A stretch of DNA of 64,000 nt from assembly GCA_029931535.1 (NCBI GenBank), contig JAQPZY010001695.1, positions 2,670,501 through 2,734,500 on the forward strand, written 5' to 3'. Made by a program: the position numbers and the translations under genes. The stretch comes from Margaritifera margaritifera. Lineage: Eukaryota > Mollusca > Bivalvia > Unionida > Margaritiferidae. The notes under the pieces are model-generated. The model ran no database searches, was not told the origin of the DNA, and saw only the letters and a program-made list of their open reading frames with translations. Shown here piece after piece: positions 29,401-44,500 of this stretch. How positions within the stretch are numbered: position 1 is the first letter of the stretch; each line of letters begins with the position of its first letter.

Positions 29401-32400
29401 CCAAATGATTTTCATATTCACACGACTTGACTAAAAACACTACAGCCCCACTTGCACAGAATGTCTCAAATTCAAGTGCATTTTTTTAAACTCAAATTTC
29501 CAGACCTCATAATGCCTCAAAAATTGTAAAGTAAGCCAACCTCGAAAATAAGCCTACCTTGAAAATAAACTGTCCAATTCCTACATTTACCTCTTGAAAG
29601 TAAGTAATCTTGAAAATAAAGCCACCTAATATGTTGAATGCATATGCACATAGAGGTTAATTATTAAAGATGAGAAACTTGTGTCTTCATAGTACAAGAA
29701 ACACATATTTTTGAAATTAAAATCAAATTGTAAAACTTGTGTATCAATGAACATAAAATTAACATATTCTCTGTCAATGCTGCATTGAAATGTAGGAATG
29801 TAAACATTCTTTCATTATTGTTATATATACATTTCTCTCAATATAATGTGCTTTGTTATTACACAATTCCAGATATAAAGCAATACCACTATGGACCCCA
29901 CGACCAAAATCATACCAATGTACAACAACATGGGTTGAAAGAAAACAACGTTAAGCTGGGTCGATATATAATGCTGTTCTCAATATATCGCAATTTGGTA
30001 CATGCCACAGTTCTCACTAAAACACGGTTAGTGGTTATGGACCCCAACTACTGCGTTGTAACGGGGGATAGCTGTATATTAATAATTTTCAATATACCGA
30101 AACAATTTTTCCATTATCTACCGATATATTTACTTGAAAAAACACCTACCTCAAAAGTAAGCCATTGTGAAAAATAAGCCAAATAAAAGTCACCAATGAA
30201 TAATATAAGTTGTGGTGTATTAACCACTGAACAACCTTGGCTCCACACAGACAGACATATATACATATCCAACAAATGAGCTAAAAACTGTGAATTGACC
30301 ATGTGCTAACTAATATCGGACACTGCACATAAGGTACCCATAATTTGTTTGGTCATTATGTTTTCCCAATTGTTTAAACGCTCTATAGTCACAAATTACA
30401 TGACAAAAGAAGTGTGAAATCTTGTCTCCTGGACCAATCAAAAACCCTATAACTGAACGATTGCTTTAGGATTTGTAATACAGACATTACATCAGTCCCT
30501 CATGCCACGTCTCTTTTAACTATACATGTTCTAAAAACTTGTTTGTGTTCTGGTGTGTCAGCACATCAAAACAAGATATGTGTAGTCTAGGCCACAAATC
30601 AAAACAAAATATGTGTAGTCTAGGCCACAAATCAAAACAAAATATGTGTACTCTAGGCCACAAATCAAAACAAAATATGTGTAGTCTAGGCCACAAATCA
30701 AAACAAAATATGTGTAGTCTAGGCCACAAATCAAAACAAAATATGTGTAGTCTAGGCCACAAATCAAAACAAGCCCCTCTACTGACTGAAAAGAACTTCC
30801 AGGAATTCAAGATCAGACCATTTCTTCCTTTTAACTTGCAGAGTGTTCAAACCACCTCTGATATTCTTCAGCAGTAACAAGATTTTCAAAATTTTCTGCT
30901 GTGGTGGACAATTGAATGTCCGAGTTGCACCATTTTCATTTAGGACCAACAATACATTAGAAGAAGTCGTCTGGTGGAAACCACATGCTGATGTGACTTT
31001 CTGTTTTGAGGAGTACCAGTAACATGATTTTCAAGATTGCTGCCATGGTGGCCATATTGGATATCAAATTGGCACCATTTCCATTTAGAACCAACTAGAC
31101 AGCATAAGAAATCTTTTGGTGAAAGCACAATATCAATATGACAAATCATTTAGGAGAAGTAGCGACAAGATTTTCAAGATGGCCATTGTGATGGCCATAT
31201 TGGAAGTCAGATTGGCAGCATTTTCACTTACGACCAACTAGACATCATAAGAAGTCTTTCAGTGAAAACCCCAATACTGATATGACCATTCATTCAGGAG
31301 ATTGATAACAAGATTTGAAAGAAACCACTGTGGCACTATTTTCATTTAGGACCAACTAGACAACACAAGAAGTCATTTAGTAAAAACACCATGCTGGTAT
31401 AACCATCCATTCAGGATAAGTAGCAATAACTAGATTTCAAGATGGTGGTGGCAATACTGGAGCATTTAGGAGCAACTAGACAACATAAACCTTCTGGTGA
31501 AAAACCCATTGTCAACATGACTTTCTGTTTAGGAGAAGTAGCGAGAAGATTTTCAAGATGGCTACTGTGGTGGCCATGTTGGATGTTAGATCTGCACCAT
31601 TTTCATTTAAGACCAACCAGACATCATAAGAAGTCTTTTAGTAAAAATCCGACAATGATATGATCAACCATTCAGGACAGTAGAGATAAGATTTTCAAGA
31701 TGCCCACTGTGGCAGCCAAATTGGATGTCAGAGCAGCACCATTTTCATTAAGGACCAACTAGACCATGCAGAATTGTGTGTGTAAAGTTTCATGGCAATC
31801 CTCCAAGTAGTTTAGGAGGAGTAGTGATAAAAAGCTTGTGCTAATGGATGGACGACAGACAACAGACCATCCCATAACCTCTTCTGATCTATGACCACTA
31901 GAGCCCAAAAAAAAAAAATCCAGCAACGACGACTAACATTTATTATCATGCTCCAAGACTTATCAGGGGAACTGATGCAATATAACTTCACCATCAGACT
32001 TTACTGTAAATGCCTATCAATTAGGTATTACATATTTTTGAAGCATCAAGTCTGCTTGTTGTCAATTAATATTTTAATTCTTAAGAACACTTGAGTAGAA
32101 TAAATTACTGATGTTGGGTGTTATTCTATGGTATAGTTTTTTATAAGAACAAATTATTTTTATAATAATTAATTTGAGAGGAAACCAGTGAATCATGGAA
32201 GTATAATACTAATATTAAAACATCAGCAAATCCAGAAATGAAAATGATGCATTTTCCAGTACATTTAATAATTAGGTACGTCAATGTTTTCTTTTTTGCC
32301 ACAACTTGTTATACATCCTTGAACTGTTTTTATATCAAATTTCACTTATATATGGCCACCACGTCAATTTTCAGGGAAAAAATGTCCAGCAAGAGCCAAA

Positions 32401-32489
32401 AGTTAGGAAGGAAGGAAGGAAGAATGGATGGATGGATGGATGGATGGATGGATGGATGGTGGGTGGGTGGGTGGGTGGATGGATGGATG

Positions 32490-32551
<62 letters not shown>

Positions 32552-35500
32552 TAGACAGACAGATAGATAGATAGAATGTAACCTCTCAAAACTTACCCCA
32601 TATTGTGTCCTGTCGCTTGATATCTTTTGCAGCCATCTTCTTGAGTAACTGGAAGAAGAAATATAACTAGATTTATGCGCCAACTGCTGAGGAAAAAGTC
32701 AAAGTTAAAAAAGTTAAAAAAAAACCTAATAAAAGATGGAAAGACTGTTGTAATGGCATAATAACTGAATTAGCTTATTTACATACTGTATATACTCGCT
32801 CATAAGCCAAGTCCAACTGCAAACAACACAGATGATGATCAGCTGTTGCATAATGTGTTGGCAGATCAGGGTCTATATAGTTTGTTCTACTGATTACAAC
32901 TAACAAACTGCATAAACCCAGATCTACCAGTGCATTATGCGATAGCAGATCTGGATCTGTGCAGTTTGCAGTTGTATATGGTATGAATACAAACATACCT
33001 ACCAAATTTTTCATTTTTCTATATCAAGTGGTTTTGCATGATCATGATAAGAAGGTTTTAAAAAAAAGTTCAAAAAATGTATACATGTTTTGAAAATGTA
33101 TGCAGTACAGCTCTCCCCAATTATAACGCAATTCTGGATATAACGCAGTACTTCTATGGACCCCATGACCAAAATCACACCAATGTATAACAATATGGGT
33201 TGAAAGAAAACAATATGAAACTTAATCTTATATCTTCATTTTTTTTCAAAACACCATTAAACAAAAATTTGATAGTGCCCACTATACCACTGTTTGGTAT
33301 ATTACGCTATACTCAATATATCATGGTTGCATACATATCACAGTTCTCAATATAATGCAGTTCGGTACATAACACGGTCAGCAGTTATGGACCCCACTAC
33401 CATGTTATAACAAAGGAGAGCTGTAGCATGAAAAATCCAAGCAGGTCATCTACAAATGCATACAAATAGACCAACCAGATTTCATTTGACTAAGTCAAGT
33501 TGTTTCTGTGCAATGGTGACAAGCTGTTGCGGGTAGACAGACAGGCAGACTGACAGGACCAAATCAAGATGCCCCTGCTGATAGTAATGGAGAAATAATC
33601 TCAAGATTAGTGCCAACTGAATCAATATTTACCTTTAATTAAAACAGAAAAAAGAAAAAGAAAAAGTATTTTAAGTGTTCAAATAAATATTTTGGTGTGG
33701 AAATTTAAACTTGAACAAACCTTTTTCTCTACAGTGGCACTCCATGTTTCTGACTCCACACTGTTCAGCTGCTCAAGTTCACGGTTAAAATTTTCTGGTA
33801 TTCCAACACCTGTATCAAAAGACAAGAAAATCTATAAAAATGGATAATCTCTATTTGCAACTTAATATCCATGTTTCCTAGAAAATGTGACATTTGTTTA
33901 CAAGGTCAAACCATTTCATGAAAAAAGAAGGGTCAAAGAGAACTCAATCTTCGCAGACAACTGGAAAATACAAAATTTAGCAGAAAATGGACCACACTAT
34001 TGCCAGTCAAAGACACCACCAGCATACAAAATTCTTGTAAACTAAAAAGGTTCTACCACTGTCATGGTGGGGCATTAAATAAAAAGCAAAAGGTGACAAC
34101 AGTTTAAGACAAAGATTAAATTTTGTGTATGTAACCCCTCCCACAAGCTTCCCAAGAACGATTTTTTTCCTGTTTATCATGTTCTACAAGTGCCACTTTT
34201 GTATTTTACCAAGAATTTTCCAACAATGTACAATATCTGAAGAACAGTATGATTTTTTGCAAAAAGTTTATTTTCAATTTTTATCTTCGCATTGGAAAGC
34301 TGAAGGTATGGCAGCATGTTAATATTGTCCTATCTGTAGCTGGGTTATCATGCCACAAAGATGCCTCATTCTGAAAGTAAGGACACATCGGAACTGATTT
34401 TATTGATATCAGCTTTTCTCTGCTTATAAACTGTAGAAAACAGAATATCAATCAGTGTCCAGCAAAAGTTCTACCTCTACAGCTTCACAGAGTGTGCAGA
34501 AAATAACATCGTCCATAATTCGTTACTTCTAAATCTGCTGATTTAAGAAAATTACTACAGTAGAAAGGATCAAATTAGTACACAATCTCCTTCACAAAAG
34601 AATGATCCGGTTTCAATTTGTGTAGCTATCAGCAAAAACCATTTGTCCTAGACATCACAGAAGTTTTGACCTTGACATTTTTTGTCAACCAATCATAAAT
34701 GACTTAACATTTCAAAAGTTGCTTTCAGGAGGCTGAGACATAAACTCTATCTCAACCTTAACCCTTTTGCAGTGGGATATGACTCCAGTTGTACTTTATC
34801 TTTGCCAGCGGGATACGACTCCGGTCGTACGTTCACTACATTCCATCACCCACTCCACTGTATAAAAACGTCATCAATTTATGTGTACTCTTTTGAAAAG
34901 AAGGAAATAAAGGAAGAAGGTACATAGGGCATTACCAGATTGTGTTTAAAAGACCCCAAAACTGGTAAAAATTCTATTTCAATATAGAGTTTTAACATGT
35001 TGAAATAAAAAAAAAAGTGAAGACAGTTATGTGCTTGCTGAATTAGTTGAAAATAAAGACCATTTCATGTGGAAAATTGACATTCTAGGCAGTGGGGATC
35101 GTTATCTTTACTTCTTCAAAATGAACGGAGCTGATGATAACTGGTCATTTGAAAATTTGATTTTAAACACGAGTTTTAATGTGTGGAGATCAACATGGCA
35201 GATAGAGCTGAAACAGTAAGTTAGGGCAGTGATGTGAATGCCGATTTTGATGAAAATATAGACAAATTTGTGGGAAAAATTGATATTTTAGGCAGTACAG
35301 ATCGTGAGCTTGACTTCGACGAAATGAACAGAGATGATGATAACTGGTTAGAAAATTTTATTTAAAAACTGAATTTCAAGGCGTGTAATTCAAAATGGCA
35401 GACTTACCAGTAAGGATTATTCTGTTTGCTCTCCAATTGTCATGCGAGTAAATTTAATAAAATTGTAATAACTTTTGACATTCTTGATGGATTTTTATTA

Positions 35501-38500
35501 TTTTGTCACCTTCTTAAATGGCATAAAATTCCCCCCATTTCATATACTTACATATAGGTGGTAAAATGAATATTGCAGATAGGAAAATTGCATTGAAAGT
35601 AAGTTATATAAAAAAATGTAAGGCATGTTTTTTTGCTTACATAACTTTACGTTCAACTGAAGTTTTACGTATGAAAATTTTCAGTGAAAAAATATATAAC
35701 CTTAAGGAAACTTTTATGCTTTTTAAAACTGTATACAACATTGAAAAATAATTTTCAAAAATTGTCCTGTAAAGCCAGATTGACCAGCATCACTGCATTC
35801 TCTCATGCTGCTACATGAATGACTGAAAAAATTTCCAGTTCTACACAACTGCCTGTCTGATTGGGCTTCAGTATGAAAAGGGTTAAACTCAGAGGTTTAT
35901 GACCACCAAACCGGGTATTAAAAGGGAAACTACAGAGTGATGAGTAAGCATATTATGACCAAAAGATTGCTTTTGGCTGGTCTGTAATGCTACGTGTCCC
36001 CCTCTCTACCAAACTTAACCCTTAAAATACTACCATATATACTCGTGTATAAGCCTATACCAACTGCAAACGCCATAGACCCATATCTTCCGTCACATAA
36101 TGCACCAGCAGATCTGGGTCTATGCAGTTTGTAAGGACTAATCTGTAGAACAAACAACATAGACCCCGATCTGCATTATTCGATGGCAGATCATGGTCTA
36201 TGTTGTTTGCATTTGGTTCAAGATTATATGCGAGTATATCCAGTATATAGTTTTGTATTACACAATCAATCAGTGCTGAATTGTTTGAGAAACGAAATGA
36301 AATTGCCTATACTTTAATTAATGTACATAAAAGATACACAAACCCTAGATGAAAATGACTGAACTGTGAAATTTATTATAAGCATCAAGTCACATATGTA
36401 ATTTTATCATAATTGTACTTACAAGTGCAAATACGGGTACAATTACAAATAAACTTTGCATTTCATGTGCATTTTCTTTTCCTTTTTAATGAAAAAATTC
36501 AAATGTCTAAAATTATATATTATTTAGTGGCACAACCACATAAATGTATGTATGTTACAACTTTATATTCAATTTGTGAAAATCACAAGTGTAAAATAGG
36601 TAACAGTTAATAAAACATCTAGTCCAGGAACATCACAAGTTTTCACCCCCTAAAGTATGTAATAAATGTTCATAATACATTGCAGTTTGTCTTATTCATT
36701 ATTCTAGTAGATGCCTGTCATCTCATGTCCGCTTACGAGCTTACACAGTCACCTGTCAAGTTCATTACCTATTCAGGTGTTGCTTGCTTAGAATATTAAT
36801 AAATATATTATTTTTGTGTGTGCTGAAGTATGGGGTTGATATCACATGTCGAGTCACCCAGTAAAAATTGATATCAGATTTATACACAAAACCAATGGCC
36901 ATAACCAATGCAAAAAGAGTTTCAATTCAACAGGTGTGAAATGCTTCCATTTTCTCTGCTGTCAATCAAGTCCACCCAATGTACTCTCTGATCTGGATAT
37001 CGATTCTTTTTATCTATGATCAAATAAAAGAAATCCTCATCAATGAACAGCTTTAAATAGTCTAAAGGCTTGGTATTCGCCAGTTCTACATTTAATTTTG
37101 GAAATACCACTGAAGAGGGGTTGGCAGGTATGCCATCTATTTTTGTCCAGCCAGCATGTACATCGGACTCGTGATCAGCATCATTTTCAAGCTAAAAATC
37201 ACTCACTGATATTTCCAGTAACACTTTCCTAGGTCCAACAATCTAAGCTACTTCAATGTGTTCAAAAAGCCTTGTCACCATAGCTATCATCAGCCTGTAT
37301 TTGTAAAACTTCTTTGCTAAATGCATGGTAAAACAATGACAGAATGCCTGTTCCAGGGCCCAATGTACCAATCAAATTTAGTTTCACAACCATTCACATC
37401 AAGCTGAAGTACCAAGATGTGTAAACAGTTCCTTACTTGAAAAACAGCACATGCCGTGACAAGCGATATGTGACCTCTACCGACAGCACGACTTAAGCCG
37501 CAACAAACACTTTAAGGGTCAAATAAGTATGACTGCAGTTACATAGGCACTTTGTTGGCTTATATGAATTGTCAGCATGCAAATATTTGATGCACATTTT
37601 GAAATACCACAGATAAGACCCACCATCAATCTGATCCAGAGATTCTGTTGACTGGGAAATATTACTCTCTCCAATGCTGAAATAGAAAATAAAAATATCA
37701 GAAATGAGCTTGCAGACTACAGGGAACAGGATATGTGTTATCCAAAAGTTTCACTATTACAAATTGTGTGTTGAATCTGCAGCAAAGTAACGGTGTCCCT
37801 GCACAATTCTCAGTTGTTTTTGTCTCCCTCAATCTTCCGTGGGGCCCCTATTGTAATTTCCAGGAAAAGGATAAAATCTTACACAGCTTATTCCAATAAT
37901 TCCCCAAAGCTTCAAGTTGTTAGAGGTGTAGGAGATACACTTTTTCTTTACATGCATTGAGACAGACTTCTCATGTGTCTAATTGTATATTGTTATTCTT
38001 GGTGTGATTAATGTATCTAATTACAATATATATTCTTCTTAAATTTATTAGTATTCAAATAAGACCAGGAGCAAATTGGGCTTTCAGAAAGAAAAAAAAT
38101 TTCTTCCAAACAAAAGAGAAAAAAAATCTGTATTCTGCACAATATTTAATAAAGAGGAAAATCTGTTAAAAACAAAGATGTATATACACAGTTTAATTAT
38201 GCTGATCCAGAGATAACTAGTTTGTTAAGAAATATTGTGATTCATTCACTTGTCGGATACAGGATCATCCTAAAACAACTCCTTTTCTTGAATCAAAGTA
38301 GCAGTTGAACTGGTTTGATGTTTGTTGTTTTATGGCACAGCAAGACAAGTAGGTTATTTAATATTGCGGTAATTGGAGTAAAGTGCCTTGCTCCAGGAAA
38401 CACCACAATAGTGGACGTGGGCTGATCCACTGATAGGATCTGAACCTGCATCCCGCTAACCACAGAGGCTCTTGCCTCCATTAGTTGTTATGACAGACCT

Positions 38501-41500
38501 ACTCGACATCCGCAAGCCCAGAGGGTAGCAGTTGGATAAATTGTTTTCAGATTAACATGACTTAACTGTAAGCAAGAAAAGATATCACTCATATATGTAC
38601 AGGTTTACACCAGTGGTTCTTTTGGTATTTTTTATTCACATTTTCATTTCTGAATGTTTTTATGCAATGCAGTGCGCATCTTGTTTTAGGCAGGCATATC
38701 AGATATCAGTGTATACAGAGTACTTAGGGCACTGAACTTTTACTGCACTTACTTTGACTGATCACCATCTAGTCCTGAACCTGCAGAGTCCGTCTCACCC
38801 TCTTCAGTGATAGCTCGCCTAAAAAAGTAAAGATTTCACTTTTTTATGCCATCAAGAAATTTGACTGCATTTTTTGTTTTGCAAATACTGTAAATAAAAC
38901 GTCTGATCCCAAACTATAAGTATTAGCAACGGGTACATTGCAAAGGGCCTCTCTCAGTGATATTTGCTTGGCAGTACATCTAATTGAAGAACTTGTGTTT
39001 GGAAACCAAAGTTTGAAGACTGGGCAATCAGGGAACACAACTGTAAATGAAATGGAATACTGGAAATCCAACACATGCAAGTTCTTACCAATATAAAGGC
39101 ACATAATAAACTTGGTTGAAATCCAATATTCCGTGTTAAGTTATGCAGCATAAACCAAAGATGAGCAATCAGGGGACATAAGCCTTTGAAAAAATTAAGG
39201 TATAAAACAAATAGTAGGATCTTCACAGTCTACAAAAGACATGCACATTCCTTATTTACAACCAGGATTACCAGTGGGGAAAATTAGGGGAATACTTTCT
39301 CTCTGTTAACCATCTGCAAAAGTGTGAAACTCTGGGGAAGAACATGTGCTGTGGAAATGAAAGCCAGGAGGAAGGGCCAACAGGGGGGCCAACTCCTGTA
39401 AATGTCATAAAACGATGAAAATCGAACTCACTCATGGTCCCATCAATAGAGAACTGAATGCCAATTTGATTCAAGTCAAACAATCCTTGGGAAAGTTAAG
39501 AAGTGGAAAGGAAAGCTAGGGGGATAGACAATCTGGGGCCCATACCTACTCTAAATTATAACAGAAAGGTTGTAACTCTTTTGAGGTTTCCTCAACTTAA
39601 AGCTGCATAGCGAAAATCCAACATTTGCCAGTAAAGATATCTTGTGGAAACCAAATTGCTGACAGCCAAAGAGACAATGTGATTACAACAGGGCTCCACA
39701 AACTTTGTCAGCGGGATCCTAATAAAATGCACAACTAATCAGAATTACAAATTCAAAGTCGTATTTAAATGTAAAGCAAATAGTCTTGGTAAGCCAAAAA
39801 TGTCCTCTCTCCCTCTACTCACCCACCCCCAAAAGAGGAGAAACATGTATCTTGCATATGAAGTAAAAAGTGCTATTCTTAACAGTAGTTTAGACTGTAA
39901 TACATTTTCACATGAGGGACACTACAAATAAACAAAAGTTGAACTGTATACAATTTTATAAATATCACAACAATGGCTACAACTTAGTGTAGGAAGGATG
40001 ATGATATTAAATACACATTTTTATATTCATATTACATACAGCCTTTTTTGTTCTATGGTACATACATATGTAACCATCTGGTATGGTAATCTGCCTGCAG
40101 TTCTACAGTAATATGGTACGACTATTTGTAGATATATACAGTAATATGGTATGACTATTTGTAGATATATACAGTAATATGGTATGACTATTTGTAGATA
40201 TATGCAATAATATGATACAACTACTGGTAGATATATACAGTAATATGATATGACTACTGGTAGATATATACAGTAATATGGTATGACTATGGTAGATATA
40301 TAAAGATTGTTTACAACATTTCACTGGGGACTGGGATTTTTATAATGTTATAACTGAAAAATGTTAACCCAAATTTATTGTTTATTTTTCAAAATGTTTA
40401 TGTACATGTCAATGTCAATGATGCTGGACATATATGTAAACAATTTCTACTGGTACAATTAGTGTCAGAAAAATTTATTTGACTATGTATGTAAAGGTAG
40501 TTACATTTTCAAACAATATACATTTGTATAAGTACATGTTTTATTGCTTTAACGCAAATCAGAAGAGCCTCCCTACTTTTGGATAAGCGCATTTAAAGCC
40601 GTTTTGAAGCTGGACTTGTCTCTCCAGATACAGTAACTGTTATACTTATGATTTTTTCTCGATTACAACAAATAGTCCCAATCGTTGAAAGTTGCAAATC
40701 AAACAAGTAAGATTTATCTTTTCATGAATGACCTGCTTCTATTCCTTCCATTATTTGTAGCTTCATCTCTCATTCCTCACATTATCTGTAGCTTTGTCTC
40801 GAAGGAGATGCTTTTTATTTTTCTGACTGGCAAATTTTCAGCCTTTTTCACAACAGTCAGAATTCAAAATGAAAACAATATTTACATACGTTATAACGAG
40901 CATTTGGAAAATATAGTACCATATATACTCGCGAATAAGCCGAGTCCAAATGCAAAAAACATAGACCCTGATCTGCCATCACATAATGTGCCGGCAGATC
41001 AGGGTCTATGTTGTTTGTTCTACTGATTAGTCCTTACAACTGCATAGACCCAGATCTGCCAATGCATTATGCGACAACAGATCTGGGTCTATGCAGTTTG
41101 CAGTTGGTACTGGCTTATACTAAAGTATATTATGGTAATCAGGAATCTGGCTGGGGGAATTAAACTGTTTTAAGAGAGAAATATTTTATCCAAGAATGTA
41201 ACAAACAATCTTTACTGTAACCCCTTAGATAATTTTTAAATACATGTTGGTAAAAAAAAAAGTCGATAAATGAATATGAAAAAGAGTAGACCAGCATACC
41301 AAATTTCTCATACTTTGAGTAAAATAGAAACATTTCTGATTTTATGAAATGGGCTGAAATCAAAGTTCTCATATAAAGAGGCTATCGACAATTACCATAT
41401 ATACTCGCGTACAATCCAGGTCCAAATGTAAAGAACATAGACCCTGATATGCCATCGCATAATGCGCCGGCAGATCAGGGTCTATGTTGTTTGTTCCATT

Positions 41501-44500
41501 GATTAGTCCTTACAAACTGCACAGACCCATATCTACCGGCGCATTATGTGACGGCAGATCTAGGTATATGCAGTTTGCAGTTGGTATCAGATTATATGCG
41601 AGTATATACAGTATTGAAGTCTAACATCAAGTAAGCAAAATCATGTAACACGGACTTAGAACACTAATGGCACAGTTGTATGCAAACTATATTTTGATGA
41701 CTGCCTGAAACAGCTCAATAAAAATTTGAAGCTGAAAAAATACATCTTCAGAAAGAATGGAAAGAAAAAGAAATTTACAGAAATATTAATATATATATTG
41801 AAGGATACAGAAGAAGATTATAAAAGGAACAAAAAGTGAACAGCACATTATATTCCAGCCCTGTGTTTGACAGTCCTTGATGTAAGCACTGGTAGGGCAT
41901 GGTTGTCTTTTAAAGATTATTGATAAATGGATCTCAATGACCTTGACTACAGAAACCATTATTTTCTTATTTGGCATATCATGACCTTGACCTTTTGACC
42001 CCTAAATCTACAGGTTTGTTTCTTACCTGTAGGTTTCTGTGTTATCTCAAGTGCAAGTCATCCACAAAGAATGATCAATGAACTTGATCTAGAATAAAAG
42101 TTACTGTGCAAAATGCATTTTTCTTGATGATTAACCTTTTGACCCTCAAATCAATAGCTTTCTTCCTTATCTTAAGTGCAAGCCCTCAACAAAATTTAGT
42201 CACGGTGCATGGTCTAGACCTAAAATTATCATGTAAAAACTGTTTTTTTTCTTCTTTCAGCCAGTGACCTTGACCTTTGACCCCAAATTAAAAACGCTTG
42301 TTCATTACTTGATGTGCATGCCATCCACAATTTCTAGTCCAGGTCTGTGATGCAGAACTTTAGTTATTGTGTGGAAACCTTTTTCTTCTTCCAGTCACAG
42401 TGGCCTTGACCTCTAACCTTTTTACCCCCAAACTGATGGACATTTTCCTTACTACAAATGCAACCATCCAAAAAATTTGGTCCATGCTTGTGATGTGAAT
42501 TTTCTCCTCTATTCTCCTTGAGTTAATGATACATTACATGCTATTGTAATTTTGTGTCCTGATGCACATCCCAAATGATAACTGCACAAATCAAGCTAAC
42601 TTTGCATGCAGTTACTGTGATAATCCAGAAAGGTAAATTAAAAAAAGTTGGGAATTTCCCCCCATTTTACATCGAGATATCGAGATGTGATCACTGAAGG
42701 ATCACAATCATGTTAAACTGCATTCAGGAATTAGGTCTATGTCATAAAATTTGAAAATGACCAGGTTGTTGTATAAAAGACACGTTTTTAGTTTGCAACT
42801 GCTTAATAATACAATGAGGCTTTGATTTGCTGTAATGAACAGCCATTCTGAAGTTGTTTAGTCAAAATGAAAAGAGGATATTTTAGAAAAAAATAAACCC
42901 AGTTAATAGATTACAATACATGTTACAGTTTTGATCTTAATCATTCCAGTCTGTCTGTAATTATTGAATGAATATGAAAAATAGACTTATATAAATCATT
43001 AGATGTAGATATGTATAGGGGAATGCTATGTATATACACTGCTCCCTCGATAACTCGCGAACCCACTTATAACACTGGGTCAGGTGTGGATCCCATTTGT
43101 TTAAAACTAGAAAATACAACCAAAAAAAAGGCCCCTATTTGTTGAAGGTGAAAAAAATCGCGATCAAAATTAGTAAAAATGAAACCTTGATATATCACTT
43201 GTTTTATCGTCAAAAACAGTGGTTAGTACCTGGAGATTTTCAACTTTTAATAAGAAGTCATAAATTTTTTTAACGATTTTTCTTTCCAAACAACGTTCTC
43301 AGTACACTATAAAAAAAAATATTTGACACAATTTCGATCAATGAAAATGTCACTAATACCTACTGGTGGCAACACTCGGTGTAATCATCACAAATGGAAT
43401 ATGCCCTCTTGTATTCAAATGTGAAAAATATAATTCAACCGACCCAGCTATCGCCCCGAGCGTTTCCGTGAGAACCTAATTAAGTGCCGACCATTTTTTT
43501 TACATCCGACTTGCGGAAGTATTTGTTTTGTTGTTATACTCAATTAATAGCACACCTGCTTTGTATTATCACATTAATTACGTCTTTTGTATCAAATCAA
43601 AGGGGATGGAATAATAGAAAAGTTAAAGGTGTGCAAATCCTGCCTGCGTAAGAGCTAGCGGTCACGGCCGTGTGTCAGGTCAACTCATTTCAATTGATCA
43701 ATCGAACACTGTTATAAATATTATTATGTAAGTAATTTAATTAAACTAGCAAATGTGATCAAAGATAGTAAGGCAACCAAGCCAAATGAGTACTTGGAGA
43801 ATAAAAAGCTTTGTTTTACAGATATGGTTCATTACGGAGAAGCGAGTTCCAGAGTTTGTATTGAACTTAAAGTTTCTAACTTGCTACTCAGAGATTTCCT
43901 CAAGGATGAGACGAAGTTTCACTGTAACTTGATATGAAATCACGGCATCCATATTTTATTAATAGAACAATAAATAAATACAGTTTTGACGTCGACTGTC
44001 GTTTCACGAAATAAATGTCGCTAGTTTTTGAAAAAAGGAATCTTGTTTAGTTGTGAATCGACAACAACAAAAAGCATTAATGTAATACACAATGTTTTCG
44101 TGTACACGTATATAAACCGCTTGGACTAATGTTGTTAACGATCTTTCAGAGGTTCGGTATCTTGAAAATAAAGGTAATTTATACAGAAAAGCAAACATCT
44201 ACATTAGAAAAAAGCTCTTTATTGACAATTATTTCCAATGTAATTATTAAACGAGTATTCAGCCATTAAACAGCCCTGTTATCCCCCCCACTGCGGTTTT
44301 CTCAACGTCCAGCAGAGATGGCATCCCCTTCTTAATTTTTTTGAGGTCCCTCAGTAACTCGCCCCCTCGCTTATAGTGCGGTTTGTCATTGGACCCCGTT
44401 GTGCGCGAGTTATCAAGGGAGAGGTGTACATGTAAATAGTTTAAGAGCACATTAGCACAATCCTGTCTATACGGTGATGAGTAAAAGGTTGTAAAAAAAA

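Noticed and set aside
29737..30177. 146-codon plus-strand ORF, the second longest in the window
   Set aside because: It runs through the Tigger-like MITE T1 and its flanks; the peptide shows no recognisable domain and covers TIR and non-TIR sequence alike.
32238..32683. ORFs with Trp-Met-Asp-Gly or Tyr-Leu-Ser-Ile repeats
   Set aside because: They are translations of a compound tetranucleotide microsatellite.
40685..41026. 113-codon plus-strand ORF with a hydrophobic N-terminus
   Set aside because: It ends inside hairpin MITE copy 12, and the remaining part is AT-rich intron where hydrophobic codons are expected by composition.
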